Shown piece after piece: positions 27,122 through 35,759 of a stretch of DNA of 64,000 nucleotides. Position 1 is the stretch's first letter. Every line of letters starts with the position of its first letter. This DNA comes from Sphingomonas sp. OV641 (GTDB lineage Bacteria; Pseudomonadota; Alphaproteobacteria; Sphingomonadales; Sphingomonadaceae), in contig NZ_FNZB01000001.1 in the NCBI RefSeq assembly GCF_900109205.1, positions 1-64,000 of the forward strand. Reading direction: 5' to 3'. The position numbers and the translations under genes were made by a program. The notes below the pieces were generated by a model. The model searched no databases. It was not told the DNA's origin and saw nothing but the letters and a program-made list of their open reading frames with translations.

Positions 27122-28087
27122 ATGGGAGAAGCCGACGTGAGCAACGCATGGCCGCACCTCGACTATCTAGGTTGGCGCGACACCTGTACGGCGCTTCACC
27201 TGTTTTTGCAGGTCGTGGGTAAATATCGACTGGCGCATACGCCATGGGTCAACCATTCCTGGCACGCGACTTTCTATGTCACACCCCGGGGCCTAACCAC
27301 GTCGACGATCAACGATCGCACCGACATTGAGATATTGTTCGACCTTCAAGAACATATAGTTGAAGGGATCAGCAGCGACGGGCGCAGGTCGTCTCTATCG
27401 CTTGGCCCGACGACGGTCGCTGACTTCCACCGCCGCTTTGTTGATTTGGTGGCCGATCTCGGCGGTACGCCGCGCTTCGACGGGCGACCGAACGAGGTTG
27501 CTGATCCCGTGCCCTTCGTGGAGGACAGCCTCGAGCGGCCCTATGATCGTGAGGCCGTGCAGCGGTTCCACCAGGCTCTCTTGAACATCGACCGCGTATT
27601 CAAGAAGTTTCGCAGTTCCTTTTTGGGCAAGGTCAGCCCGGTGCACCTGTTCTGGGGAAGCTTCGACCTTGCCGTTACGCGTTTTTCGGGGCGACGTGCG
27701 CCGCGCCATGGCGGTGGCGTTCCGGCGTTGCCCGATGCGGTCGCCCAGGAGGCCTATGACCGCGAAGTATCATCCGTCGGCTTCTGGCCGGGCGGCGGCG
27801 GTGTCGATTACCCGGCATTCTACGCCTATGCCTATCCTGCGCCCGATAGCTTTTCCACCGCAAGGGCGCGTCCTGATGCTGCGTTCTGGCACGACGCCCT
27901 GTCAGAGTTCATACTGCCGTACGAGGCTGTGCAGTCGTCGGACGATGGAGATGCGACGCTGCTCGCCTTTCTCGTGTCCACGTATGAAGCTGCCGCCGAT
28001 CTGGGGAAATGGGATCGCGACCTGCTGGACTGTACAGCGGGCCTGCCGCGTCAGGTGCGCCCGGCCGATCCGAACCCGCCGCGCTGA
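27122..28087 (+). CDS. DUF5996 family protein
   Basis: A 321-residue protein from the ATG at 27122. A GTG 15 nt later is also plausible, and the frame is open to 26978. The opening WPHLDYLGWRDTCTALHLFLQVVGKYRL and the segments VNHSWHATFYVTPRGL, VHLFWGSFDLAVTRFSGR and SVGFWPGGG are typical of DUF5996, whose function is unknown. No signal peptide or membrane segment is seen. It sits between the GH74-GH35-GH31 operon and the convergent fucosidase gene. Nothing ties it to glycan use, so it may be a bystander. Confidence 0.8.
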   Translation: MGEADVSNAWPHLDYLGWRDTCTALHLFLQVVGKYRLAHTPWVNHSWHATFYVTPRGLTTSTINDRTDIEILFDLQEHIVEGISSDGRRSSLSLGPTTVADFHRRFVDLVADLGGTPRFDGRPNEVADPVPFVEDSLERPYDREAVQRFHQALLNIDRVFKKFRSSFLGKVSPVHLFWGSFDLAVTRFSGRRAPRHGGGVPALPDAVAQEAYDREVSSVGFWPGGGGVDYPAFYAYAYPAPDSFSTARARPDAAFWHDALSEFILPYEAVQSSDDGDATLLAFLVSTYEAAADLGKWDRDLLDCTAGLPRQVRPADPNPPR

Positions 28088-28125
28088 TCGAACCTGGCCT
28101 ACATAGAGTCGTACGGGGCCATCGC

Positions 28126-29721
28126 TTAAAACAGTCCCGCGCCCTCCAGTTTCACGACCGGCACGAACCGGCCCCCCGCCGGCACCGTCACCGCCAGCCC
28201 GCCGGCGCGCTGCGCCACCGTCACCGGCCCGCCGCCGAGCAGCGTCGCCCGCGCGACCCGCTTGCCCGCCAGCGCCGCGATCGTCACCGGCCGCGCCGGG
28301 CGCTTCAGGAACAGCACGTACAGCGCGCCCCCATTTACGGTGAACCGCACGTCGCGTTCGTCGAAGCCCTTGAACGCGCCCTCGTTCTGCATCCCGGCGG
28401 TCAGCTGCGTCGGCCCCTCGCCATAGACCCGCCACGGCCGCGAGCCGAAGATCGCCTCGCCGTTCACCGCCATCCAGCCGGCGAGATCGTCGAGGATCCG
28501 TTCCTCCTCAGCATCGATGCTGCCGTCGCCGCCCTGCGGCACCGAGAGCAGCAAATTGCCGTTCTTCGACACCACGTCCGCCAGCCGCTGCACCACATCC
28601 TCGGCGCTTTTGTAACTCCGGTCGGTGAAGCGGCTGCGGTTGTAGAACCAGTCGCCGATGCACGTATCGGTCTGCCACGGCTCGTCCCACAGCTTGTCGG
28701 CAAAGCCGCGCTCGACATCCTGCACCACGCCGAACCGGGCATAGGGCTTCAGCTGCTTGGCGGTCAGCACCACGTCGATCTTGCCGTGCCAGTCGATCGA
28801 GCGATTGTAGTAATGCGCCGCCGCCTCCAGCCCGGTCTGGCCGAACGGCAGTTCGTGATTGTCGAAGTAACAAAGGTCCGGCTTGTACTTCTCGATCAGC
28901 TCCTGCTGGCGCAACAGCCATTGGCGCACGAAGCGGCGGTCGCCCGGCGGCGGCGTTTCGATCCACTGACCGTTGTGCTTGTCGTGCCAGGCGTTCATCG
29001 CCTCGATACTGTCGATCCCGTCGGGGGCGACGGCATGGCGGCCGGTGTAGAGCTCCTGCGGATCGAGCCCGTCCCACCACTGCCCGCGCCCGTCCGCCGC
29101 CGTCAGCCGGTACGCGTCATAGCGCTCGCCCTTGCGCGGCCCGACCGGGTCATAGCCATAGGCCGGCTGATACCAGTGCCACGCATGCGAGATATGGTTC
29201 GACACGCCGAAGCGCAGCCCCGCCGCCCGCGCCGCGCGCTCCCAAGTGCCGACGACGTCCCGCTTCGGCCCGATGCGCGTCGTGTTCCACGCATGGTGGC
29301 TGCTGTCGAAGCAATCGAGATTGTCGTGATGTGTCGCCAGCGACACGAAATATTTGGCGCCCGCCTTCACGAAGCGCTGCATCAGCGCCTCGGGCTCCCA
29401 TCGGTCGGCCTTCCACAGCGGGAAAAGGTCCTTCATCCCGAATTTGGTGGGATGACCGTAGGTCTTGCGGTGGAAGTCGGCCATCGGATGGCCCTGCATG
29501 TACAGGAAGCGGCCGTACCAATCGCCCTGCTCGGGCACCGCCTGCGGCCCCCAGTGCGACCAGATCCCGAACTTCGCGTCGCGGAACCAGTCGGGATAGC
29601 GATAATGCTGCACCAGCGACGGCCAGTTCGGCTGCACCCGCTCGCCGCCCCGCGCGGCGACGAGGGCAGGGGCCGCCATCGCGGCAGCGATCACGGCACG
29701 CCGCGACGGTCCTTGGGTCAT
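28126..29721 (-). CDS. GH29 alpha-L-fucosidase
   Basis: About 531 residues with a twin-arginine-type signal (PSRRAVIAAAMAAPALVAA). GH29 barrel motifs are WFRDAKFGIWSHWGPQAVPE, YFVSLATHHDNLDCFDS and the likely nucleophile Asp in PDLCYFDNHELPFG. The C-terminal LADVVSKNGNLLLSVPQGGDG is also typical of the family. It would remove terminal alpha-1,2-fucose from fucosylated xyloglucan. The start is placed at the ATG at 29721 after GGAGAGGA; the frame is open to 29790, but that part is translated palindromic repeat. It lies downstream of XylD on the same strand with a 144-bp gap holding the repeat. Confidence 0.9.
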   Translation of the reverse strand: MTQGPSRRAVIAAAMAAPALVAARGGERVQPNWPSLVQHYRYPDWFRDAKFGIWSHWGPQAVPEQGDWYGRFLYMQGHPMADFHRKTYGHPTKFGMKDLFPLWKADRWEPEALMQRFVKAGAKYFVSLATHHDNLDCFDSSHHAWNTTRIGPKRDVVGTWERAARAAGLRFGVSNHISHAWHWYQPAYGYDPVGPRKGERYDAYRLTAADGRGQWWDGLDPQELYTGRHAVAPDGIDSIEAMNAWHDKHNGQWIETPPPGDRRFVRQWLLRQQELIEKYKPDLCYFDNHELPFGQTGLEAAAHYYNRSIDWHGKIDVVLTAKQLKPYARFGVVQDVERGFADKLWDEPWQTDTCIGDWFYNRSRFTDRSYKSAEDVVQRLADVVSKNGNLLLSVPQGGDGSIDAEEERILDDLAGWMAVNGEAIFGSRPWRVYGEGPTQLTAGMQNEGAFKGFDERDVRFTVNGGALYVLFLKRPARPVTIAALAGKRVARATLLGGGPVTVAQRAGGLAVTVPAGGRFVPVVKLEGAGLF

Positions 29722-29752
29722 CGGTGTCCTCTCCCTCATTGCACCACCTAAG

Positions 29753-29841
29753 CCCCGTTCGCCCTGAGCCTGTCGAAGGGCGTGTCCCAAGCGCGCGAAC
29801 CGTGTTGGGCACGTCCTTCGACAGGCTCAGTACGAACGGGG
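29753..29841. repeat. dispersed extragenic palindrome (REP-like), copy 2
   Basis: Arms of about 27 nt, ccccgttcgccctgagcctg at the left edge and caggctcagtacgaacgggg at the right edge, separated by about 34 nt. They match the copy at 14644-14728. It lies between XylD and the fucosidase gene and could trim transcript levels between them. Confidence 0.8.
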
Positions 29842-29865
29842 GAGGGGCGTTCCGATCACATCAGA

Positions 29866-31683
29866 TCAGTGGTTATCCCGCGGCAGTCCCATGGTCTGGG
29901 CGATGCGCTGATACTTCTCTGCCCCCTCAAGGATCGCGCCGGTATTCAGCTGCCCCACCACCGTGCGCTGGATCTCCTGCCACGGCGTCTGCGAGGCGGG
30001 GTATTGATACCCGCCGGCCGCCACCAGCTTCTCGCGCCGCGCCGTCAGTTCCTCGTCGGAAATCAGCACGTTCACCTCACCCTTGGCGAGATCCATCCGC
30101 ACCCGATCCCCCGTCTCGAGCAGCGCCAGTCCCCCCATCGCCGCCGCCTCAGGCGAAGCGTTCAGGATCGATGGGCTGCCAGAAGTGCCCGACTGCCGAC
30201 CATCGCCGATGCACGGCAGCGCATGCACGCCCTCGGTGATGAGGTAAGCCGGCGGCCGCATGTTCACGACCTCCGCCGCACCCGGATACCCCACCGGTCC
30301 CGCGCCGCGCATGAACATCAAGGTCTCGGGCGTGATCCCCGTCGCCGGATCGTCGATCCGCGCATGATAATCCTCCGGCCCGTCGAAGACGACCGCCGGC
30401 CCCTCGAAGGCATTGGGATTGTCCGGATTGCACAGATAGCGCTCGCGGAACTCGTCCGAGATCACGCTGGTCTTCATCACCGCCGCATCGAACAGATTGC
30501 CCGACAGCACCAGGAAGCCGGCCTCCTCCTTCAGCGGCGCCGCGAACGGCCGGATCACTTCCTCGTCCTCGATCGCCACGTCGCGGCAATTGTCGCCCAT
30601 CGTGCGCCCGTTGACCGTCATCGCGCCCTCGCGGATCAGCCCTTGGCTGATCAGCTGGCCGACCACCGCCGGCACGCCGCCCGCGCGATAATAGTCCTCG
30701 CCCAGATACTCGCCCGCCGGCTGCAGGTTCACCAGCAGCGGGATCTTGTGCCCGACATCCTCCCAGTCCTTCAGCGGCAGCTCGACGCCGACATGCCGCG
30801 CGATCGCGGCCAGATGGATCGGCGCATTTGTCGACCCGCCGATCGCGCTGTTGACCATGATCGCGTTGTGGAACGCATCCAGCGTCAGGATGTCCGAGGG
30901 CTTCAGATCCTCGCGCACCATCTCCACGATGCGCTGTCCGGTGCGCCACGCCACTTCCTGCCGGTCGCGATAGGGCGCCGGGATCGCCGCCGACCCCGGC
31001 AGCATCATGCCCAACGCCTCGGCGAGCGAATTCATCGTCGTCGCGGTGCCCATCGTGTTGCAATAACCCGTCGACGGCGCCGACGAGGCGACCAGCTTGA
31101 TGAACCCCTCATCATCGATCTGCCCCGCCGCGAGCAGCTCGCGTGCCTTCCACACGATCGTGCCCGATCCGGTACGCTGGCCCTTGAACCAGCCGTTGAG
31201 CATCGGCCCGACCGACAAAGCGATCGCCGGGATGTTGACCGTCGCCGCCGCCATCAGCAGCGCGGGTGTGGTTTTGTCGCAGCCGGTGGTCAGCACCACG
31301 CCGTCGAGCGGATAGCCGTAGAGCGCCTCGACCAGCCCGAGATAGGCGAGGTTGCGATCCAGCCCCGCGGTCGGCCGCTTGCCCGTTTCCTGGATCGGAT
31401 GCACCGGGAATTCCAGCGCGATCCCGCCCATCTCGCGAATGCCCTCGCGCACCCGCTCCGCCAGCACGAGGTGGTGGCGGTTACACGGGGAAAGATCGCT
31501 GCCGGTCTGCGCGATGCCGATGATCGGCTTGCCCGAGCGCAATTCCTCCAGGCTCAGCCCGAAGTTCAGATACCGCTCCAAGTACAGCGCGGTCATGTCG
31601 ATATTGTCGGGATTGTCGAACCACGCCCGGCTGCGCAGCTTGGGCGGATTGGCGGGCGAGGGCGGGTTGGTCGGGTCGGTCAT
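29866..31683 (-). CDS. xylD: D-xylonate dehydratase (IlvD/Edd family)
   Basis: A 605-residue Fe-S dehydratase converting D-xylonate to 2-keto-3-deoxyxylonate. Likely cluster cysteines lie in [21 protein letters not shown] and [11 protein letters not shown]. The start [20 protein letters not shown] and the segments [48 protein letters not shown] and TPWQEI follow Caulobacter XylD closely as I recall it, more than IlvD or Edd. It is the second gene after the secreted mutarotase (13-nt gap), so the xylose pathway is split over two operons. Enzymes of this class may accept more than one sugar acid. Galactonate use is possible, as no other galactonate dehydratase is seen. Confidence 0.9.
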   Translation of the reverse strand: MTDPTNPPSPANPPKLRSRAWFDNPDNIDMTALYLERYLNFGLSLEELRSGKPIIGIAQTGSDLSPCNRHHLVLAERVREGIREMGGIALEFPVHPIQETGKRPTAGLDRNLAYLGLVEALYGYPLDGVVLTTGCDKTTPALLMAAATVNIPAIALSVGPMLNGWFKGQRTGSGTIVWKARELLAAGQIDDEGFIKLVASSAPSTGYCNTMGTATTMNSLAEALGMMLPGSAAIPAPYRDRQEVAWRTGQRIVEMVREDLKPSDILTLDAFHNAIMVNSAIGGSTNAPIHLAAIARHVGVELPLKDWEDVGHKIPLLVNLQPAGEYLGEDYYRAGGVPAVVGQLISQGLIREGAMTVNGRTMGDNCRDVAIEDEEVIRPFAAPLKEEAGFLVLSGNLFDAAVMKTSVISDEFRERYLCNPDNPNAFEGPAVVFDGPEDYHARIDDPATGITPETLMFMRGAGPVGYPGAAEVVNMRPPAYLITEGVHALPCIGDGRQSGTSGSPSILNASPEAAAMGGLALLETGDRVRMDLAKGEVNVLISDEELTARREKLVAAGGYQYPASQTPWQEIQRTVVGQLNTGAILEGAEKYQRIAQTMGLPRDNH

Positions 31684-31696
31684 ACGGATACTCCGG

Positions 31697-32842
31697 TCAG
31701 CGCGTCACGGAGACGCGATAGATCATGCTGTGATGGTAAGGCTGGCCCGGCGCGACGCGGGCCGATCCGAACGCCGGCTGGTTCGGCGTATCGGGGAATG
31801 TCTGCGGCTCCAGCGCGATGCCGTCGCCCATGCGATAGACGTGACCGCGCTTTCCCCGAAGCGTCCCGTCGAGGAAGTTGCCGGCATAGAATTGCACACC
31901 CGGCTGGGTGGAGAGCACCTCCAGCACCCGCCCTGACGCAGGATCCTCCAGCCGCGCGGCGAGCTGCGGCTCGGTGGTCTGTCCCTTGTCGAGCACATAA
32001 TTGTGATCGTAGCCGCGCCCGAGCACGATCTGCGGATCGCTGCCGTTGCGGATCGCTTCGCCGATCATGCGTGGCCGGGTGAAGTCGAACGCGCCACCCG
32101 CCACCGGCTTCACCTCGCCGGTCGGAATCAGCGCGTCATTCACCGGCGTGTAGCGGGCTGCAGGAATGGTCAGGCGGTGCCCCATGGCGCCGGTGGCCGA
32201 TCCTTCGCCGGCGAGGTTGAACAGCGCATGGTTGGTCATGTTCACGATTGTCGGTGCGTCGCTGGTCGCATTGAAGTCGATCGTCAGCACGCCTGCATCA
32301 TCCAGCGTGTAGGTGACGCGCGCCTCGACCTTGCCGGGATAGCCCTGGTCGCCCGCCGGGCTGGTCAGCGCGAGCACGACGCGCGCTGCCGTGCCGCCGT
32401 GGAGCGACACGATCCGCCATACCCGCTTGTCGAAGCCGGCGGTGCCGCCGTGCAGCGACGCGGCCTTTTCGTTCAGCGTCAGCTGATATGCCTTGCCGTC
32501 CAGCGTGAAGCGGCCTCCGGCGATGCGATTGGCATAACGCCCGATCGTCTGGCCCCAGTAATTGGGGTGCGAAACATAGCTCGCCGCATCATCATGCCCC
32601 AGCGTCACGTCGGCCACGCGGCCGTCGCGATCGGGCGCCTCCAGCGCCTGGAGCGTGGCACCCAGCGTCATGATCCGCGCGCGCACGCCATTGGCGCCGA
32701 TCAGCGTCACTGACTCGATCGCCGTACCGTCGGGCAGTGCGCCGAACGATTCCCGGTCGGCCGTCGCCGCATCTGCGGGCGCGGCGAGGATGGTAGCGCT
32801 CCACGCCGCGATGGCCGCCGTTGCTGCAAGATGCCTGTTCAA
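31697..32842 (-). CDS. galM: secreted aldose 1-epimerase (galactose mutarotase)
   Basis: A 381-residue GalM-type enzyme with a signal peptide (residues 1-26, ending APADAA), so probably periplasmic. It has the [19 protein letters not shown] motif, [17 protein letters not shown], the catalytic His in [12 protein letters not shown] and the catalytic Glu in [11 protein letters not shown]. The start codon is TTG, with GGAGGGG just upstream. It is the first gene of the minus-strand operon with XylD and probably the fucosidase, and is divergent from the FucP-like porter with a perfect operator palindrome between. It would equilibrate galactose or xylose anomers before uptake. Confidence 0.9.
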   Translation of the reverse strand: MNRHLAATAAIAAWSATILAAPADAATADRESFGALPDGTAIESVTLIGANGVRARIMTLGATLQALEAPDRDGRVADVTLGHDDAASYVSHPNYWGQTIGRYANRIAGGRFTLDGKAYQLTLNEKAASLHGGTAGFDKRVWRIVSLHGGTAARVVLALTSPAGDQGYPGKVEARVTYTLDDAGVLTIDFNATSDAPTIVNMTNHALFNLAGEGSATGAMGHRLTIPAARYTPVNDALIPTGEVKPVAGGAFDFTRPRMIGEAIRNGSDPQIVLGRGYDHNYVLDKGQTTEPQLAARLEDPASGRVLEVLSTQPGVQFYAGNFLDGTLRGKRGHVYRMGDGIALEPQTFPDTPNQPAFGSARVAPGQPYHHSMIYRVSVTR

Positions 32843-32926
32843 CCAACCCCTCCGCGAACAAACCGGCTTTGCGAATTGACCGGTCGCTTTTTCCTTTTAC
32901 GCTCATGGACAGCCGGCGCACAAGGA

Positions 32927-32938
32927 GGTAGCGCTACC
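32927..32938. promoter_or_regulatory. LacI-type operator, galM/fucP-like divergent promoter
   Basis: GGTAGCGCTACC, a perfect 12-bp palindrome fitting the core of TGnTAnCGnTAnCA, between the divergent mutarotase and MFS genes, 22 nt before the MFS start codon. Confidence 0.7.
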
Positions 32939-32960
32939 ATAAGTGTTGCGGGAGAGAGGA

Positions 32961-34280
32961 ATGCCTCAGGTGCCGGGTTCGATGGGCAGCGCGATGGCGC
33001 AGCCGGCGGGGGCGTCATATCGTTCCGCGCTGACGCTGCTGGCCAGCCTGTTCTTCATGTGGGGCTTCATCACCGTCATCAACGGTACCTTGCTGCCGCA
33101 TCTGCGCAGCGTGTTCGAGCTCAGCTATTTCCAGGCGACGCTGATCGAGGGCGTGTGGTTCATCGCCTATTTCTTCGCCTCTATCCCGTCGGCCAAGCTG
33201 ATCGAGCGGATCGGATACCAGAAGTCGCTCGTCACTGGCCTGTCGATCATGGCGGCGGGCGCACTCGGCATGACGCTGGCGGCCAGCCTTCCGTCCTATG
33301 GTGTGACGCTCGCGATGCTGTTCGTGATCGCCAGCGGCATCACGCTGCTTCAGGTCGCGGCCAATCCCTATGTCGCGGTGGTCGGTCCGGCGGAGACGGC
33401 CTCGTCGCGACTCAATCTTGTTCAGGCGATGAATTCCGCGGGCACGATGCTGGCGCCGCTGTTCGGCTCCTTCCTGATCCTCGGCCGCTCGAAGGGCGGC
33501 ACCGCCGCGCACGGCACGGTGCTGACCGAAGCCGAGCGACTCGCCGACGCACAATCGGTGGTGCTGCCTTACGCCATCGTCGCCGCCGTGCTGGTCGTGC
33601 TTGCGATCGTCATCGCGCGCTTCCCGCTCCCCGCGATGGGCTCGGCCACCAGCCGCGTCGCCAAGGAAGACCGCCACAACCATTCGCTGTGGAAGCATCG
33701 CAACCTCGTCTGGGGCATCCCGGCGATCTTCATCTACCTCGTCGCCGAGATCGGCGTCGGCAACCTCTTCGTGAACTTCGTCAGCCAGCCCGACATCGGC
33801 AACATGACCACGGAGCGCGCGGGCCAGTATCTCACCCTGCTGTGGGGCGGCATGATGGTCGGCCGCTTCATCGGCTCGGCGATCATGCAGAAGGTCGATG
33901 CGGCGAAGGTGCTCGCCGGCTTCTCGATCGGCGCCTTCGTCGTGATGATGATCGCGGTGGTGGCGGAGGGGCAGGCGGCGATGTGGGCGCTAATCCTCGT
34001 CGGCCTATTCCACTCGATCATGTTCCCGACGATCTTCACCCTCGCGATCAAGGGCCTCGGCCCGCTGACCGAGGAAGGCTCGGGCCTGCTCATCATGGCG
34101 ATCGCCGGCGGGGCCTTGGTGCCGCTCCAGGGCAAGATCGCCGACACGATCGGCCTCCAGCCGTCGTTCCTCATCACCGTCGCGTGCGAGGTATATATCC
34201 TCTTCTACGCGCTGTGGGGATCGAAGGTAACCGTATCGCTCGACCAGCCGGTCGAGGTGGAGGCCGCCACGCGTGCCTGA
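32961..34280 (+). CDS. FHS-family sugar MFS transporter (FucP/GluP-like)
   Basis: About 439 residues with 12 membrane helices. Family marks are FFMWGFITVINGTLLPHLRSVF in helix 1, YFFASIPSAKLIERIGYQ, the LLQVAANPYVAVVGP motif and SRLNLVQAMNSAGTMLAPLFG. FHS porters carry L-fucose, D-glucose or D-galactose with H+ or Na+. As first gene of the galactose oxidation operon, D-galactose is the best guess, with L-fucose as alternative because a fucosidase is nearby. The start ATG at 32961 follows GGGAGAGAGGA; an upstream in-frame GTG at 32943 lies against the operator. Confidence 0.9.
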   Translation: MPQVPGSMGSAMAQPAGASYRSALTLLASLFFMWGFITVINGTLLPHLRSVFELSYFQATLIEGVWFIAYFFASIPSAKLIERIGYQKSLVTGLSIMAAGALGMTLAASLPSYGVTLAMLFVIASGITLLQVAANPYVAVVGPAETASSRLNLVQAMNSAGTMLAPLFGSFLILGRSKGGTAAHGTVLTEAERLADAQSVVLPYAIVAAVLVVLAIVIARFPLPAMGSATSRVAKEDRHNHSLWKHRNLVWGIPAIFIYLVAEIGVGNLFVNFVSQPDIGNMTTERAGQYLTLLWGGMMVGRFIGSAIMQKVDAAKVLAGFSIGAFVVMMIAVVAEGQAAMWALILVGLFHSIMFPTIFTLAIKGLGPLTEEGSGLLIMAIAGGALVPLQGKIADTIGLQPSFLITVACEVYILFYALWGSKVTVSLDQPVEVEAATRA

Positions 34281-35148
34281 CGCCGCCTATCTCGCGCTCG
34301 ACTGGGGCACCACCAACCGCCGCGTCTATGCGCTGGCGGCGGACGGCACGCTGCTCCACCGCGCGCAGGACGATCGCGGCGTCCTTGCCGTACCCGCCGG
34401 CGGCTACCCGGCCGAGATCGCCGCGATCCGCGCCGCCCACGGCGACCTGCCGATCCTCGCCGCCGGCATGATCGGCTCGACGCGTGGCTGGCACGACGTT
34501 CCCTATGTCGCCGCGCCCGCTGATTCCGCCGCACTCGCCTCCGGCGCGGTACAGGCCGGGCAGGGCGTCACGATCCTCCCCGGCATCTCGCGCTGCGACG
34601 AGTCCCGCGCCGACGTGATGCGCGGTGAGGAGGTGCAGGTGTTTGGGGCCATCGCCGCCGGCCTCGCCCCGGCCGACGCCTTGTTCTGCCAGCCGGGCAC
34701 CCACAACAAGTGGATCGTCGCTGAAGCCGGCACGATCACCGACTTCACCACCGCGATGACCGGCGAATTGTTCGCTCTTCTGAAAGCGCACGGCATCCTC
34801 GCCGGCATGCTCGACGGCCCGGTCGCCGACGGCCCCGCCTTCCGCGACGGTCTCGCGCGCGGGCAGGCAGGGGATCTAACCGCGGCCCTGTTCGAGATTC
34901 GCGCGTCCGTCCTGCTCGGCACCCGCGCAGCCGAAGACGCCGCCAGCTTCGCCAGCGGCATCCTGATCGGCGCTGACGCCGCTGCGCGCCGCGATCTCGC
35001 CGGCCGCACCGTCCACCTGCTCGGCCGCGGCGCGCTCGCCACCCTCTACGCCGCCGCGATCGGTGAGGCCGGCGCGCGCACCATTACCATCGACAGCGAA
35101 ACGGCTTTCCTCGCCGGCATCCACACGCTCCGGGAGCAACTGCAATGA
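34273..35148 (+). CDS. dgoK: 2-dehydro-3-deoxygalactonokinase
   Basis: A 291-residue DgoK-family sugar-acid kinase starting at GTG, overlapping the transporter stop by 8 nt. The N-terminal nucleotide loop is LALDWGTTNRRVYAL, followed by LAAGMIGSTRGWHDVPYVAAP and LPGISRCDESRADVMRGEEVQVFGA. FCQPGTHNKWI with the conserved His-Asn-Lys and the C-terminal HLLGRGALATLYAAAI also fit. It phosphorylates 2-keto-3-deoxygalactonate with ATP in the De Ley-Doudoroff pathway. It overlaps the aldolase by 4 nt. Confidence 0.92.
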   Translation: MPDAAYLALDWGTTNRRVYALAADGTLLHRAQDDRGVLAVPAGGYPAEIAAIRAAHGDLPILAAGMIGSTRGWHDVPYVAAPADSAALASGAVQAGQGVTILPGISRCDESRADVMRGEEVQVFGAIAAGLAPADALFCQPGTHNKWIVAEAGTITDFTTAMTGELFALLKAHGILAGMLDGPVADGPAFRDGLARGQAGDLTAALFEIRASVLLGTRAAEDAASFASGILIGADAAARRDLAGRTVHLLGRGALATLYAAAIGEAGARTITIDSETAFLAGIHTLREQLQ

Positions 35149-35759
35149 ATTTCGCCCAGGCTTTCGCCGCCTGTCCGCTGGTCGCGATCCTGCGCGGCCT
35201 CACCCCCGCCGAGGCGCCCGCGATCGGCGACGCGCTCGCCGACGCCGGCTTCACGCTGATCGAGGTGCCGTTCAACTCGCCCGATCCGCTCGCCAGCATT
35301 CGCCTGATGGCCGATCGCCTCGCCGGCCGCGCGCTCGTCGGCGCCGGCACCGTGCTGACGGTGGATCAGGTCGCGCAGGTCGCCGAGGCAGGCGGCACGC
35401 TGGTCGTCTCCCCTAACACCAACCCCGAGGTGATCCGCGCCACCGTCGCCGCCGGCCTCATCTCGATGCCCGGCTATTTCACGCCCAGCGAGGGCTTCGC
35501 CGCACTCGCCGCTGGTGCCACCGCGCTGAAGCTCTTCCCCGCCGACGGCACCACGCCGGCGATGCTCAAGGCCCAGCGCGCCGTCCTTCCCCGCGACGTC
35601 CCCGTGCTGGCAGTCGGTGGCATCACGCCCGACAATATGGCCGACTGGAAGGCCGCCGGCGCCAGTGGCTACGGCCTGGGCTCCAACCTCTACAAACCCG
35701 GCAAGTCAGCTACCGACGTCGCGACCGACGCCCGCCGCTACATTTCGGCGCTCGCATGA
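35145..35759 (+). CDS. dgoA: 2-dehydro-3-deoxy-6-phosphogalactonate aldolase
   Basis: A 204-residue class I KDPG/KDPGal aldolase. The catalytic Glu lies in LIEVPFNSP and the Schiff-base Lys in ATALKLFPAD, with the phosphate loop at AVGGITPDNMADW. The NSP and FPADGTTPAMLKAQRAV segments are characteristic of the galactonate-type enzyme. It splits KDPGal into pyruvate and glyceraldehyde 3-phosphate. It overlaps both neighbours by 4 nt. Confidence 0.92.
   Translation: MNFAQAFAACPLVAILRGLTPAEAPAIGDALADAGFTLIEVPFNSPDPLASIRLMADRLAGRALVGAGTVLTVDQVAQVAEAGGTLVVSPNTNPEVIRATVAAGLISMPGYFTPSEGFAALAAGATALKLFPADGTTPAMLKAQRAVLPRDVPVLAVGGITPDNMADWKAAGASGYGLGSNLYKPGKSATDVATDARRYISALA

Noticed and set aside
29866..31683. 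Dihydroxy-acid dehydratase (IlvD) or 6-phosphogluconate dehydratase (Edd)
   Set aside because: The N-terminal and central motifs match XylD-type sugar-acid dehydratases, and the gene sits with xylose and galactose pathway genes rather than branched-chain or Entner-Doudoroff genes.
28009..32082. Long plus-strand open frames (580 and 766 codons) over the fucosidase and XylD genes
   Set aside because: The minus strand carries clear GH29 and XylD proteins here. The plus-strand translations are low-complexity Arg/His/Ala.
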